Shown here: positions 1 through 11,135 of the stretch, piece after piece
Position numbering within the stretch: position 1 is the first letter of the stretch
How the letters are laid out: each line of letters begins with the position of its first letter
From: Terana coerulea
Lineage: Eukaryota; Basidiomycota; Agaricomycetes; Polyporales; Phanerochaetaceae
Assembly (NCBI GenBank): GCA_024811115.1
Contig: JAKOGH010000696.1
Coordinates: 186,001-250,000, forward strand
DNA: 64,000 nt
Direction: 5' to 3'
Program-made: the position numbers and the translations under genes
Notes under the pieces: model-generated
The model's input: only the letters and a program-made list of their open reading frames with translations
The model's database searches: none
What the model was told of the DNA's origin: nothing

Positions 1-1031
1 CCTGGGAGGAAGCGGTCTACGAGGGACAGGGAGGGGTGGCACCGACTCCAGCTGACCGGGCACGTCTTCCTCCTGATGGACAGGAAGGCCAGCCGTCCAT
101 CGCAAAGTGGAATTCCCCGGGTTGCCCACCGGGAGTCCAGCGAGCGGGCGCGGCGTAAGAGGGGATCCAGACGTCGTCAATTGTACGTTCTCTCTCGCCG
201 CAGTTGTGATCGTGGACGAGGCCGTCGAGCTGATGCCGTTTACTACGCGAAGCGGAGGCAATTGCTTGTCCGGGACGCTCAAGGTGCTTTGCGTCGGTTT
301 GAAACCGCCTACGACCTCGTTGACCGCCTTGGCCTGGTTCAGCTTTCTTATACGGTCCTTGATTGGATCTGCCCATCGTGGATCTGGGACGATGTAAGTA
401 GCTGAATCGCTTCGGCAAGACAAGAGAGGCCGAACCTCCCAGCTTCCCCTGCCCTTCGGGACCCCAGCGTAGCAGCAGCGCTTCAGCCTGGTCGGCATCA
501 GATGCGTGCACCAAGTGCCTGCAGATGATGACTTTATTAATACGGTAGTGTGAAGGGTGTGATCTTGACATACATGAATCCTTTCGGCTTGGACACCATG
601 TCCTTGCTAATCCGCCTCGGCTTCAGCTCCGTCTTGGTCTGCACCCCCGCGGGCGGAGATGGCGGAACCTGGGGCGCGTCCTTCGCGGTGGGAACGTCCT
701 CTGGCGGGATTTCTTCGTAACGCGGACCAGCGACGGGTTCTTCGTTCTGCGCGCCGCGCCAGAAGAGGCGCGACGGCGAGGGCGTGGACGGGATCAGCGA
801 GAGGAGATCGTAGAAGCCCTTGTGCAGAAGCGTCCCGCCGCGCAGCGTCGACGGCGGATTCTCGTACGTCTCAGGCTCGCGAGAAAACGGCGGGCTGTAC
901 GGATACGGCGCGGCGTAGGCGTCGTAGGGGTATGCGGCAGGCATCGCCAAATACTCGTCGCCGACGTCCATGGCGGCGTAGGCCCCCGTGGGTCGTGGCG
1001 GGCTGGGTAGGAGGCGGCGGGAGGCAGCCAT
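1..1031 (-). CDS. CRIB-domain (Rho GTPase-binding) protein, partial
   Basis: Exons (minus): 1031-574, 518-436, 383-<1. Introns of 55 and 52 nt have GTATGT...CTGCAG and GTTCGG...CCCAG ends. Splicing joins two ORFs into a CRIB motif, VSKPKGFMHLVHAS followed by KLGDPRWADPIK, at about residues 145-190. CRIB motifs bind GTP-loaded Cdc42/Rac. The N-terminus is Pro/Tyr-rich and disordered. After the CRIB comes Ser/Thr-rich sequence ending at the window edge in Pro-rich motifs of SH3-ligand type (PPLPVPRRPLPPR). No kinase or formin domain is visible, but the C-terminus lies outside the window, so a PAK kinase or a small scaffold both remain possible. The start at 1031 is the first Met of the open frame; a Met 20 codons further in is an alternative. 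Role inferred: effector in cell polarity or actin signalling. Confidence 0.75.
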
Positions 1032-2267
1032 CGAGCCCTGGGCTGCACGGAGGGATACAGATGATACCGAGTCCTGGGCGGCTACGCAGCGAAGGAGACG
1101 GAAGGCGACTCAATTAAGCAACGAGTCGCTCGGTGTGACCCCGACGTAACGCTTTGACCCGCCCCGAGCCCTTCCGCGCGTGACTGTGACGGACGGAGCG
1201 GGCTCTATTTGCGCAGGCGTGGTTAGTTTCAGTAGCCTCTGTTCTCACCGAGTCTCGTTCCTGGAGACCCGCTGGTCGTTGCTCGTCGTCTGTGCTCTCC
1301 GCTACGCTAACGCGGACAGAATCTGCGCTGTGCTATCGACCACTGTCGATCCTTTTCATTTCTGAGCAGGATATATGAACTCGAACGGAATCGTGAATCG
1401 AGATCCCCGCTGTGTAAGGCCTGACTCTGCCGTCACGGACTTACGTCTAGTCCCTTGCCTTACCTTCGAATTACATTTAAACGTCGATTGGCGGTCGTGA
1501 TTGATCAAGAACAGGAATCTAACCGAAGTCTCCAAGCCAAATGCGGATACAAGAGCTGGTCCGTATGCGGCCGCTCGCCTTCTAGGGGTCTTTGCCGCGG
1601 TCAGGGTGAGTCCAGGAAAGGATCCCGGGTGCGCTGGTCTGTCCCTCTGGGTCCTGAAACCTGGTGCTCTGATCCGTGTTCACAGACCGTGCCCCTCTGA
1701 CTCGGCCTTCCAGCTGAGTTGCACGCAGCCCACCACGAGGCACCGTCGAATCACTGGCCGGAGGGTCGTGCATAAAACGAGGGGCTTCCCTAGATTCTGT
1801 CAACACAGATGAGATCATTGCAGTAACGTTCTCAACTTGTTCACCGCGACCACGACTACTGCGAAATCGGGCTAGCTGCAGAACCCCCCGTAGGCTGTGT
1901 CCTGCCTCCAGCACACCACCTCCAGTCCGCCAAAATATTCTGGTCTTTGACGTACGTTGCTGTCCTCCTCGCCTCCTGCCGACGCACTCCCCTGGACCCT
2001 ACGTTTTCCCCCTTTCGAACTTCCTGTGCTCACGACGCTCCTGGGCAACGTGTTGCATGCCACGACGGCTGCAGCGTACATCACGCAAGGTCGAACCCGA
2101 TCTCAGCGTGTTGCCTGCCGTCTGACGTTCCCACTGACGAATAGCCCCGGGCACTTGGAGGGCATGCTTCACGGAGCACGCTCTCTAGTAGTTGGGTACT
2201 TAAACGCTGCCGGGGAATCGACGACGGTGCTTCTTCGATATATCCTACTCTCGCTTAAAACCTCGCC
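1032..2267. other. Intergenic, divergent promoter region
   Basis: The upstream regions of the CRIB gene and the homeobox gene lie back to back here. Open frames are short or poor in codon character, including a long one from 1957 that only becomes coding after 2528. I see no recognisable gene, RNA or repeat. Confidence 0.5.
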
Positions 2268-3804
2268 ATGTCTCATCCTGACGATCACTTTCATTTTGGG
2301 TGCTTTGGAAGACCGTCCAGGCGAAGCCCAAACGTTGCCGGCAACAACAATACCGCTAATCCAAGCAACACTCACCCGCGGCGGGGCGGATTCTTTAACA
2401 TGGGACAGGGTGGGCGCACAGTCCTCCCACCTATTCTCCAACCGTTTCGAACCTCACGTTCTCCAGGTCCGTACTTCAACGCTGTTGCTGCCATTCTGTG
2501 AACAAAACTCTGACGTTCTTCAAATAGCGCCCGAAACGTTCAACAACACCCACCAGTTCGCGCAAGACCCCTCGCAGAGCCGCAACAGCTATAGCGTAGA
2601 CCAGTACGGCCAGGCCGGGTGGCCGTCGAATCCCAGTGAGCGGGCTGTTCGCCCCGACGCTTTTGTTTTCACGATTGACACCTCCCGCCGTTGCGTTTCA
2701 TTAGACCCGCATCAGGCCCAAGCGAACCAATTTCCGTCGGATCCAAGGTACCAGGGGCAGAGCTCCAACTATACTTCATATCCCACCCGTACACCCTCTG
2801 CCTATGCCCCCAACCCCCACGATCGCACCTTGCCTCCTTTGAGCGGGCAGCAGCAGGGCCAGTTTTACCCACAGACGACGATCCCGTCGCAACCCATGGT
2901 GCAGCCCCCGAACATCCGCACCCAGTCCGCGTCCGGGTTCCCCGCCCAATATGGCGCGTATTCCCAAGGCCAGGTGCCCCAGCAGGCGCTTTACGGCGTC
3001 TCCGACCCGAGGTTGGCCTCGTCGCCCGTCTCCGCGTCGCCGTACGAGCAGAGTGGCGTGGGCCGGCGAGGGTCGATGTCGGTCGACCGCACGGTGCCCT
3101 CGAGGATGTCCGTGCACGGTCTTCCGCCGTACGCGCGCCAGCCGCCGTCCCTGTCGTCCGAGTACGACCAGCCAATAGCCGAGCCAGCGATCAAGAAGAA
3201 GCGCAAACGGGCAGGTGAGTGTTGTACTCACGCCGCTTCTGGCGTCTCGCGCCCCCTTCCCCGCTAACCGCCCCGATTTAAGACGCCGAACAACTGAAGG
3301 TCCTGAACGAGACGTACAACCGGACGGCCTTCCCGTCCACCGAGGAGCGCATCGAGCTCGCGAAGAAGCTGGGGATGTCGGCAAGGAGCGTACAGATCTG
3401 GTGAGCCGCCGCGCACGCGTCCCCGCTTTATACGAGGGGGCCCTCCTTTCATCTTACGGTTTCATTAATGTCTCTTATCCCTCTCGATCGCCCAGGTTCC
3501 AGAACAAGCGGCAGGCGATGCGCCAGAGCAGCCGCCAGGCCGCGAGCGCCGCGCCGCCCGTCGTGTCGGAGCCCTTCACCGCGGGGCCGGCCCCGGGGCG
3601 GGCACGTCCGGCGCGGGCGCGGCGGCGCAGGCGATCCCGGGCGGCGCGTACGGGGGCATGGGCGCGATGGGGTCGATCAGCATGACGGGCGCCGGCGGCT
3701 ACGGCGGGGCGTACGCCGGACGCCCCAACCTGTCGCCCTCGTCCTCGTACCGCGCGCGCTCGCCGGACGCGCACGAGCGGAGGCCCGCGAGCCGTTCTCG
3801 TTAA
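2268..3804 (+). CDS. Homeodomain transcription factor
   Basis: Exons: 2268-2466, 2528-2635, 2705-3214, 3283-3400, 3496-3804. Introns are 61, 69, 68 and 95 nt; the third donor is GGTGAGT and the last two introns fall inside the homeodomain. The homeodomain follows a basic stretch (KKKRKRA, possible NLS): LKVLNETYNRTAFPSTEER, then ELAKKLGMSARSVQIW and FQNKRQAMRQ. The recognition-helix signature W-F-x-N-x-R is intact. The rest is Gln/Ser/Pro/Tyr-rich, as in fungal activators. The start is the Met of MSHPDDHFHFG. The last exon changes frame near 3580-3600: the literal frame stops at 3685, while the Gly/Ser-rich continuation ending at 3804 (SPSSSYRARSPDAHERRP) is one base out. Either a G is missing from the GCGGGG run or a short extra intron exists. 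Orthology to a named yeast factor is not claimed. Confidence 0.85.
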
Positions 3805-4765
3805 TCGTTGATATCCATCAGGCATCGATCCGGGCTGCACGTCGTGAGCGAGCCACATGAGCTCAAGCATCCTCCGTCCTCCCTGGGGAGAGCGACGCAA
3901 AGCCAAATTCTATTGCGAAGCGCGGACACTATCTCATTTACCTTATCTTCCTCATCTATTGGTCCCGGTGTGTATCTTCCTATTTGACACTCGCACTCAC
4001 TCTGGACCTTCGCATTGCATTTGTATCCCTGCATGTCTTGTTCATTATTTGCTAGATATTGGCGCCACACCCCCTACATTATCCCTATTATCCTCTAATT
4101 TGCATATGTATGGCGTAGTGTCACACTCCTTGACTTATACCTCATTATAGCTACGCCTGCTGTGCTCGCCGTCGCATTATCCATCTTATGTATATAATAC
4201 TTAGACTCTCACAATCCCATCGCTTCATCTCTCTCGCACCGCATCGATGTTCTCAAACGCTCTCTCGCCGCGGCCGTCAGATCCGAGCCCTCGGCGCATC
4301 CATCTTGCTCACGCCAATCTGCACAGTGCACGTCCTGGTTCGCCCGTGCGTATGTCAGACGCCGCCTTCCTTGTGATTTCTGCGGCGCACCCCCAGGCGT
4401 GCCACATCACGCGGGCATCAACCCTGCGAGCGGCGAGCGGTCACGCCGCCCGCGTCGGCATCGCGAGCAAGTGAATGGGGCTAGCACCGCGGGGCGCAGA
4501 ACGTGGGCCATGCACGCAGTGTGGTGTGGCGGGACGCGATGTGATGAATAACACACGAGCTGGTGCGCCGCGCAACCGTATGTAGCACGAAATACAGCAG
4601 AGTAGGGCCGCAGGCCGCCGGGCGGACGCGAGCCAGCCCGCGCGGTCCTGGGAGGAGAAGAAGCGTGCGCGGAATCAATCCGCCTGTGCCCGCGCGCTGG
4701 CCGGAAGCAGCGCGAGAACGTGGACGTGGCGTCGACGCCAAGTCCTGGCGCAGCACTGGGCGCAC
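3805..4765. other. Convergent 3' intergenic region
   Basis: About 960 bases separate the tails of the homeobox gene (+) and the AA9 gene (-). From 3900 to 4230 the DNA is AT- and pyrimidine-rich, as expected for 3' UTRs and polyadenylation signals. No gene or repeat was recognised. Confidence 0.5.
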
Positions 4766-6217
4766 TCAGTGGTGGCGTTTGCCATGGGCATGTACCTTGG
4801 CAGCGTGCACCGAGCCGCGCTTCTTCTTCACCATGCGGTCCCGCTTGCTTTTGCATCTGCCAGTGGCAGCGGACGCGGGAGCAGAGCTGGCGGCGGCGGC
4901 AGAGCTTGAGGAGGCAGCGTGGGTAGAAGGAGTGGAGGAGGCAGAGGTGGAGGAGACTGCGTGAGTAGAGGAAGGGGTAGAGGAGGCCTTGGTGGCCGTG
5001 CCCGAGCTGGAGGAAGACTCGGCGGGCGCAGGCGAGCTGCTGCCCGAGGAACTCAGCGCGGCGACCGCGGGCCCAGGAATCTTGAAGGCCTTGAAGCCGT
5101 CCGCCCAAATGTCAGGCCACTGGTAGCCCGCGTAGAGTCCCCGGGATCGAGACGAGCTCAGAAGCAGCGGGCTCTTGCGCGCCGCTGCCCGTCACCTTCA
5201 CCTGACTATGCCCTCCGTCAGAATTCTGCGAAATATACCCCGATTTGATACGTCGCGACTCACGCGCAGGCGGGGTAGAATTGCGGCTGGCTCGCATCAT
5301 GAAGAGCGACACTAGAAGGGAACCGTGAGTCTGGTAACTCTCAATAGTTTCGAATCTCACGTACAGTTCGTGACGGATCAACTGGTTCGAGGTTCCGTCA
5401 GTCTGATTGGAAGGTCGACAATTAACAAACCATCACGCACATAATTGCCTGGCTTCAGATCGGCGGGAATGGTCGTAGTCGCCTTGAGACCGTCTAAGAC
5501 AAGTAAATATTAGAACCAGAAGATAAGGAACCTCAAACTGACTCTTGATCAACTTGGTCGTCGCCCAAACGCCATTGTCGTAGCCATCGGCGTCGACCTT
5601 GAACCACTTGGCTTTGGACGCATCGAATGTGGCGCAGTCGCCACCGCATGACGCCATGTAGTGGAAGACAGGGCCAAGGTGGTCTATTTCACTTTAATAA
5701 ACAGCTTCGCGGGAGAACAGTCAATTGGCGCACCATCGGGCCACTGGAGACCCTGTCAGCTCCAGACCCGCAAGATATATGAAAGGCACGTACGCGGACT
5801 TGCTCGAAGGTGACTTGGCTACCCGCAGCAGCCTCCACCGTGAGCTTCGTTCCCTTCCCGCCACCGCCGTTGCAAGCAAGGTCCGGGCTGGTGATGTCCA
5901 AAACTGCCACAGATTGAAAAATGATGAGCATCCACAAAGCTGGAAGCGTGCTGTGCACGCACTGGGACCGTCGCCAGGGACCTTGCGCACCACCCGCGCA
6001 GGGACAGGCTGCGCGTATCTGAAATAGGGCGTGAGCGCCGCACCGCGACGAAAGCAGCCCGAAGCGCCACATACGGATCGACGTTCGGGTCCCACGCAGG
6101 GTACGCCTTGCCGCCAATCGTCACCGTCTGGACATATCCGTGGGCGTCGACGTCCTGCACGAGGTAGGCTGCCACAGCAACAGCAGCAGCGCTGAACGAC
6201 GCAACACGGGAAAACAT
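4766..6217 (-). CDS. AA9 lytic polysaccharide monooxygenase (GH61)
   Basis: Copper enzyme that cleaves cellulose or hemicellulose oxidatively outside the cell. Exons (minus): 6217-6075, 6018-5963, 5903-5794, 5743-5734 (10 nt), 5683-5543, 5493-5441, 5381-5365 (17 nt), 5311-5264, 5205-4766. A signal peptide (MFSRVASFSAAAVAVAAYLV...DA) precedes the N-terminal ligand His of HGYVQTVTIGGKAYPAWDPN. The second copper His is in WPDDHLGPVFHYMAS, reached only through the 10-nt exon. The axial Tyr and its partner Gln are in QPQFYPACAQ, and the second-sphere His in LIRHEL. The domain ends with SELVSIPGT and YQWPDIWADGFKAFKIPGP. A Ser/Thr/Ala-rich tail of about 80 residues and a basic, His-rich end follow; there is no CBM1. 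The frame slips by one base near 5134 between IPGT and YAGYQWPD, so either a sequence error or a broken gene. Confidence 0.88.
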
Positions 6218-6797
6218 GATGGGATATAAGGACAGGAGGGGTAAGGATTGGATGCGGTGAGGGTCGTTGGACGCTGGAGAGCCGTCTGTGGACAATCGTA
6301 CGGAGACCGTGAAAGCGGGAGGGACGGGGAAGGGGGACGAGGACGAGGCAAGCGTCGCATCAATATGGTGGTTATATACAATTTCCGCCATCAATCCGTC
6401 GCCCTTGTTCTTGGCCTCGTCACCGCTTTGGGCTGCGCCACAATCCCGCCCACATGGGCCTACATTGGCTTGGCACGCAAAAACGCCTCTGCGCCAACAA
6501 CAGGAGCGATCCAGGAGATGTGTTTGAGGCCGTTGCGTACGCCAACGAAACTGTTGGAGTCAACTGACAACGAGTAAAAGTAGTGAAACGTTAACCTACT
6601 GAAACTAGCCTGGGCAGCCAGCACGAATATTCTCCTTGGAAAGACGTGCTCACTAGCAACACTGATCGTGGCCAACGGCCGCGCGGCTCCATGCAATAAT
6701 ATGTACCAAGAATGCACACTAGTGTAGAGGGAATAAGTTAAGTCTATGTGAAAGTGCAGCCTGTCTATGGAGAGCAGAAGAGAAGAGAGCCCCGTAT
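6218..6797. other. Intergenic: AA9 promoter and eEF3 3' flank
   Basis: Upstream DNA of the AA9 gene and downstream DNA of eEF3. In the literal sequence the eEF3 frame runs on to 6719 only because of the frame slip described for that gene. No further gene is visible. Confidence 0.5.
6372..6378 (-). promoter_or_regulatory. Possible TATA box of the AA9 gene
   Basis: TATATAA on the minus strand, about 155 bases before the AA9 ATG. This is a motif match only; no transcription start is known. Confidence 0.35.
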
Positions 6798-9700
6798 CTA
6801 ATCGCTGTCGGTGTCTTCGGGCTTGGGCCCCCGAACGTCAGCCAGTTGAACTTCCTCACTTTCCTGCGCTCTTCCTGCGCCTTGATCTGGTTGCGGGTCA
6901 TCTTCTTCTTCTTCTTCACGGGGGCGTGCCCGCGCCCGCGGCCGCCTGCTCCTCGGCCCCACTGCCTGCAGGCGTGCCGCCTACAGAGCCCGCCGGGGTC
7001 TGCAGGCGCGAGCGTGCGGGCGTGTTGTTGCCGCTCGCACGCGCCGAGCGCACGTTGTCGAACGCATCCTCGACGACGGCCGCCTTGCCCCTGTGCGCCA
7101 GCCGGCCGGCGTCGACGTTCCAGATCTCGGGGCCTGTCCGGGCACGTGCACGGGTCAGTCAATGCGGAGCGGGAAGGCAGCGAAGGGAGAACGCACAGAG
7201 CGCGGTGACGAACTCCTCGTTGTGGGAAATGATGACCTGCAAAGGCAGAATGAACTCCCGATCGCCGGTGAATGTGCAGCGGAGGAGGGGTACGCACGAC
7301 GGCGCCGGCCCAGTCACGGATGGCCACGGCCAAGCCTCCAAGGGCTTCGCGATCCAGGAAGTTGCTGGGCTCGTCCAGCACGCAAATCTGATCACACGGC
7401 CATGTTAGATCGCGACAAGCGCGGGTATTGGACGTCGTGGCATACCTGCGGGTTGTTCCAGAGGCACGCAGCAATAACGAGCTTGATCTTCTGGCCTGGA
7501 GCCAACTAGGTTCAGCCATGCTGTAGTTCTGTTGGAAATAAAGAGCCTTACCTCCAGAGAGACCTGAAATCTCGTTGTATTGAGCGATGTCACCGTCCAG
7601 ACCGATGTCTTCGAGGTGCTTCCGGACTAGGTGCGCCGCCGTGTCACGGGAACCGGCACCTTCCCTGGAAGACTCGAGGTCATCGAACTGCTGCACCATT
7701 TTGGTGAACCCTTTCTCCATCAAGTCCTCTCGTGGTATCCACGTGTTGAACCGATGATCCAGGCCTTCATGAAAGTTCAAGACGGTCAGTGAACGGGGTG
7801 CTTCCCGCACGGATTTGCACGCACCTCTCCACTTCACCTCATACTGGAGGGACTTTTTGAGTTTTTGGCGGCCCATAATCATCTGCGGCGAGATTGAACT
7901 TTAGAGCGACGATCCTCTGGGGCGAATGGCAAGACGGTTCCGCACCTCAAGCTTGCGACGCTGGCCATTCTTGCCGACAAACTCTACCTCCATCTGCGCC
8001 TTCTCGGCATCGGTAAGAACCCTCGTAATCTTCTCCAGGATTTCACCTGCGCGTTTACGTGCGTGGTCAGTGCACAAGGCGCGCGGCAGGGGTCACTGTT
8101 TAGCCTTACGATCATGGCCGTCCTGGAAACGCCATTGGATATACTGGATAGGAGTCTTCTCCAGGTGCCGCTCTAAGGGCGACCGTCAGCGCAAGACCAA
8201 GGTTCAGCAGAGCCGCACGTACCGATGTGGTGGGTAGCATGCTGGGACACGTAACCAATACGCAGCGCGGGGTGCTTGTACACGGACCCTTCCTGAGGTT
8301 CGGTCTCACCCTGAGAGTACAATGAGTCCACGTTCTACGAGACCGCCGAGACCGCTGGTCCCCCACATACCGTAAGGAGCTTGATCAGGGTGGACTTGCC
8401 AGCACCGTTGGGACCAATGATACCAACACGGCTGTACCACACATCAGACACAAATAGATCCCCACACGCGCGCACAGACACACCTTGACAGAGACAATGC
8501 ACAAGTGACGTTGTACAGGCTCGGGGTGCTCCTTCCGGGGTAAGTGAACGTACAGTTCGTCATCTTGAGGATCGCCCGTGTGTTGCTGCGGACGCCCATG
8601 AGGGAGCCAGGCGGCGGGAATTGGAACTTGACCGAGGTGGCTGCGAGGGTGTAGTACGACTTGGCCTCGGGGTGGTTCTCGACAAAGGTAGAGAGGTTGC
8701 CCTTGTAGTACACGAGCTTCTTGGTTTCGTAGTGGATGATGTCGGTTGTGACCGTATCCAAAAAGCTTCCATCCAGATGTCAGCAAGGCGCCTGGACTGC
8801 CCATCGACGAACACGCACCCGGAGTCGTGACTGATGATGAGGCACGTCACACGCTTTTGCGCAATGAGATACTGTTCCAACCACTGCACTGAGGCTCGAT
8901 CCAACTAGGCGCCACAGTCAATTAGTCAATCGTTCATACCATCGTTGCTGCAGTCCCAACTTACATGGTTAGTGGGCTAAACCGCAATCATCAATACCCG
9001 GTGTTCAAGGACAGCGGAGAAGACCAACCTCATCTAACAAAAGAAGATCGGCGTTGTAGAGCATTGCCCTCGCTAGTTCAAGCTTCATCTTCCAGCCTCC
9101 GGAAAGGCCACCGACGATGTCGGCTTGACGGGCATCATCGAAGCCGACCTCGAGAAGCTGGTCCCTGATCTTGGAGCGGGGAACATCAGCAAGGGCTTTA
9201 TCTGTAACGGGTTCAAGTTGAAATTGCCTTCAAATGTTAGGAGAATGCGTACCGGAGGCGACAAAGTCAATGATGGAAATCGAGGTGTTTTCGCCTTGCA
9301 GCGAATGTTCAACCATCACACATCGCAGCTCGCTCTGAGGCGGGAAGTTCTCGACCTTGCCGTCACGCAGTTGGCGCATCAACGTCGACTTGCCCGATCC
9401 GTTTGTTCCGAGGATACCATACCGGCGACCACGGATAAGACGAAGTTTCGTGTGTGAGAGCAGAAGCAGGGCACCGTAGGCAAGAGAGAATTGGGTGTCG
9501 CATAGAATCTCGCCCTCCTCGTCATCTCCCGAACTGACAGGGGCATGCTTAGCCTTGATGAAAGGTTGCTTCTCAGTTCATAACAAGTGGGGTGACAACA
9601 TAATGTGAGACTGACCTTGTCGATGGCAAGGAAGTGTTCGCGAACTTGCTCGCCGAATGCTTCACCACCATCCGCTTCGCCGGAGAACCAGGGGTTGAAG

Positions 9701-11135
9701 TAAACGCCGACAGACCGCTTCCACTGCTTCGTGTCCGCGAAGCGTCTTAGATGAATCAGATCTGCGGCGAGCCTCGACGCGAACTGGATGCTGTCATCGA
9801 AGAGTGCATGCTTGGGCTTATGAGGACCATTGGGCAGACTGGCGGAGACGATGACTAGATCTTGAGGCAAAAGCGTGAGGATAGCGGTCGAGACATATGC
9901 AGTCTCTTCTTCCGTGTTACGCTGGGGCGGCGGAGGACCATCTTTGGAAGCACCTGCCTTGATCAGGGTGGCGTGTGCAGCTTCAGCAAACGCACGGACC
10001 TAACCAGAGGATATTAGTCAATGTTATCAGTAAGCCTGGCAATAAAATCTCACTTCAGGGAATGCGGCACCCTTTGCGATCTTCTCCACACCTTCGACGA
10101 GAGGGTTAAGATAGGTAGCAGCCACGTTGGGGTCCCGGACAAGCTTGACAAGGTTATCGACGACGACGACGGTTCTTCTCTGCACCTCCATGCTACGATC
10201 GTTCAGGGCACGGATGAGGAGCGGGACGAGGACGGCCAAAGCAGGCGCAGTGACTTCAGAAACGAAAGTCGTGGATGAAAGTGCTTTGATGCACGCAGGG
10301 ACAGCGTCCGGACTTGACATGCATTTGACTAGAGATGGAATATGGCGAGTGAGGTCCTCGTTCGCAAGGGTGGCGCAAAGCGTGGTAGCACATTTGACGG
10401 CTGCTGAAGATACCTAATAATAGGTCAGTGCTTCAGAGCCCATGATATAGGTTTATGTGCACGCACCTCGGACTTGGTATCGTGCATAGCTCCCTCGACC
10501 TTAGGCAGCGTCGCTCCGAGCTCGAGAGCAACGTTTTCGCGCGCCCCAGCAGTCCAACTCTTCATAGCGTCAAGCGCTCCGACTTTCGTCCGCCATTTTC
10601 CACCTTCCAGTATACCTTCCAACGTCCGGAAAACAATCGGGGTGGCTTCGGGCGGGCACAGTTTTAGAATGGCCTTGGAGGCAGCGGCGGCGGCATTGCG
10701 GACAACATCGCCCTTGTCCATGTAGAGCTCGAAAAGGACAGGGAGAGAGGGCAGGAGTTGGGGAGCTGCCGACGCGCCGAGTACGGTGGCGAAAGACTGG
10801 AATGCGAGCGCGGCGGATTCACGCTCATATCCTGATTTCTTGTTGTTCGCAAAACCGTGCAAAGTGGAAATAATGTTGGCGTCTCTGCAGGCACATTCAG
10901 AGCGAGTACATTCCGAGGATGTGCAACGTACGTCAAAGACTGGTATCCAACTTTTGAGATTTCACGAGCAAGGCGATCGGCCGCAGCTTTGGCATCTGCA
11001 AATGTACTTCAGTATCGCGCATGTGCATCCAGAACATCGCAAATGCGCACCAGGAGCTGTCGGAGCCGTCTGAAGGGCTTCTACGAGTGGTCCAAAGTGA
11101 GAATCTGAGGCTAAAGGCATGGCGACGGGGGACAT
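6798..11135 (-). CDS. TEF3: Translation elongation factor eEF3 (ABC-F ATPase)
   Basis: Fungal ribosome-bound ATPase that helps release E-site tRNA. Twenty exons (minus): 11135-11051, 10995-10932, 10884-10467, 10413-10054, 9999-9616, 9553-9253, 9201-9029, 8976-8965 (12 nt), 8904-8819, 8765-8484, 8431-8371, 8310-8223, 8172-8110, 8046-7946, 7882-7825, 7764-7552, 7495-7446, 7387-7298, 7236-7197, 7133-6798; about 1,050 aa. Start MSPVAMPLASDSHFGPLVEA. HEAT repeats come first. NBD1 has Walker A GTNGSGKST, signature GGLSGGWKMKLELARAM and Walker B LLLLDEPTNHLD. NBD2 has GPNGAGKST, SGGQKIKLVIAA and ICVLDEPSNFLD, interrupted by the chromodomain-like insert (SLQYEVKWRG...FNTWIPREDL). The Lys-rich tail KKKKKMTRNQIKAQEERR is typical. 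Two one-base slips, at 6920-6924 (G5) and 6828-6832 (C5), each need six bases to restore the conserved ending KPEDTDSD. An essential gene should not be broken twice, so sequence error is likely. Confidence 0.95.

Noticed and set aside
1957..2466. N-terminal extension of the homeobox gene from 1957
   Set aside because: The frame is open by chance; composition is not coding-like, and the better model starts at 2268 and enters this frame only after the 2467-2527 intron.
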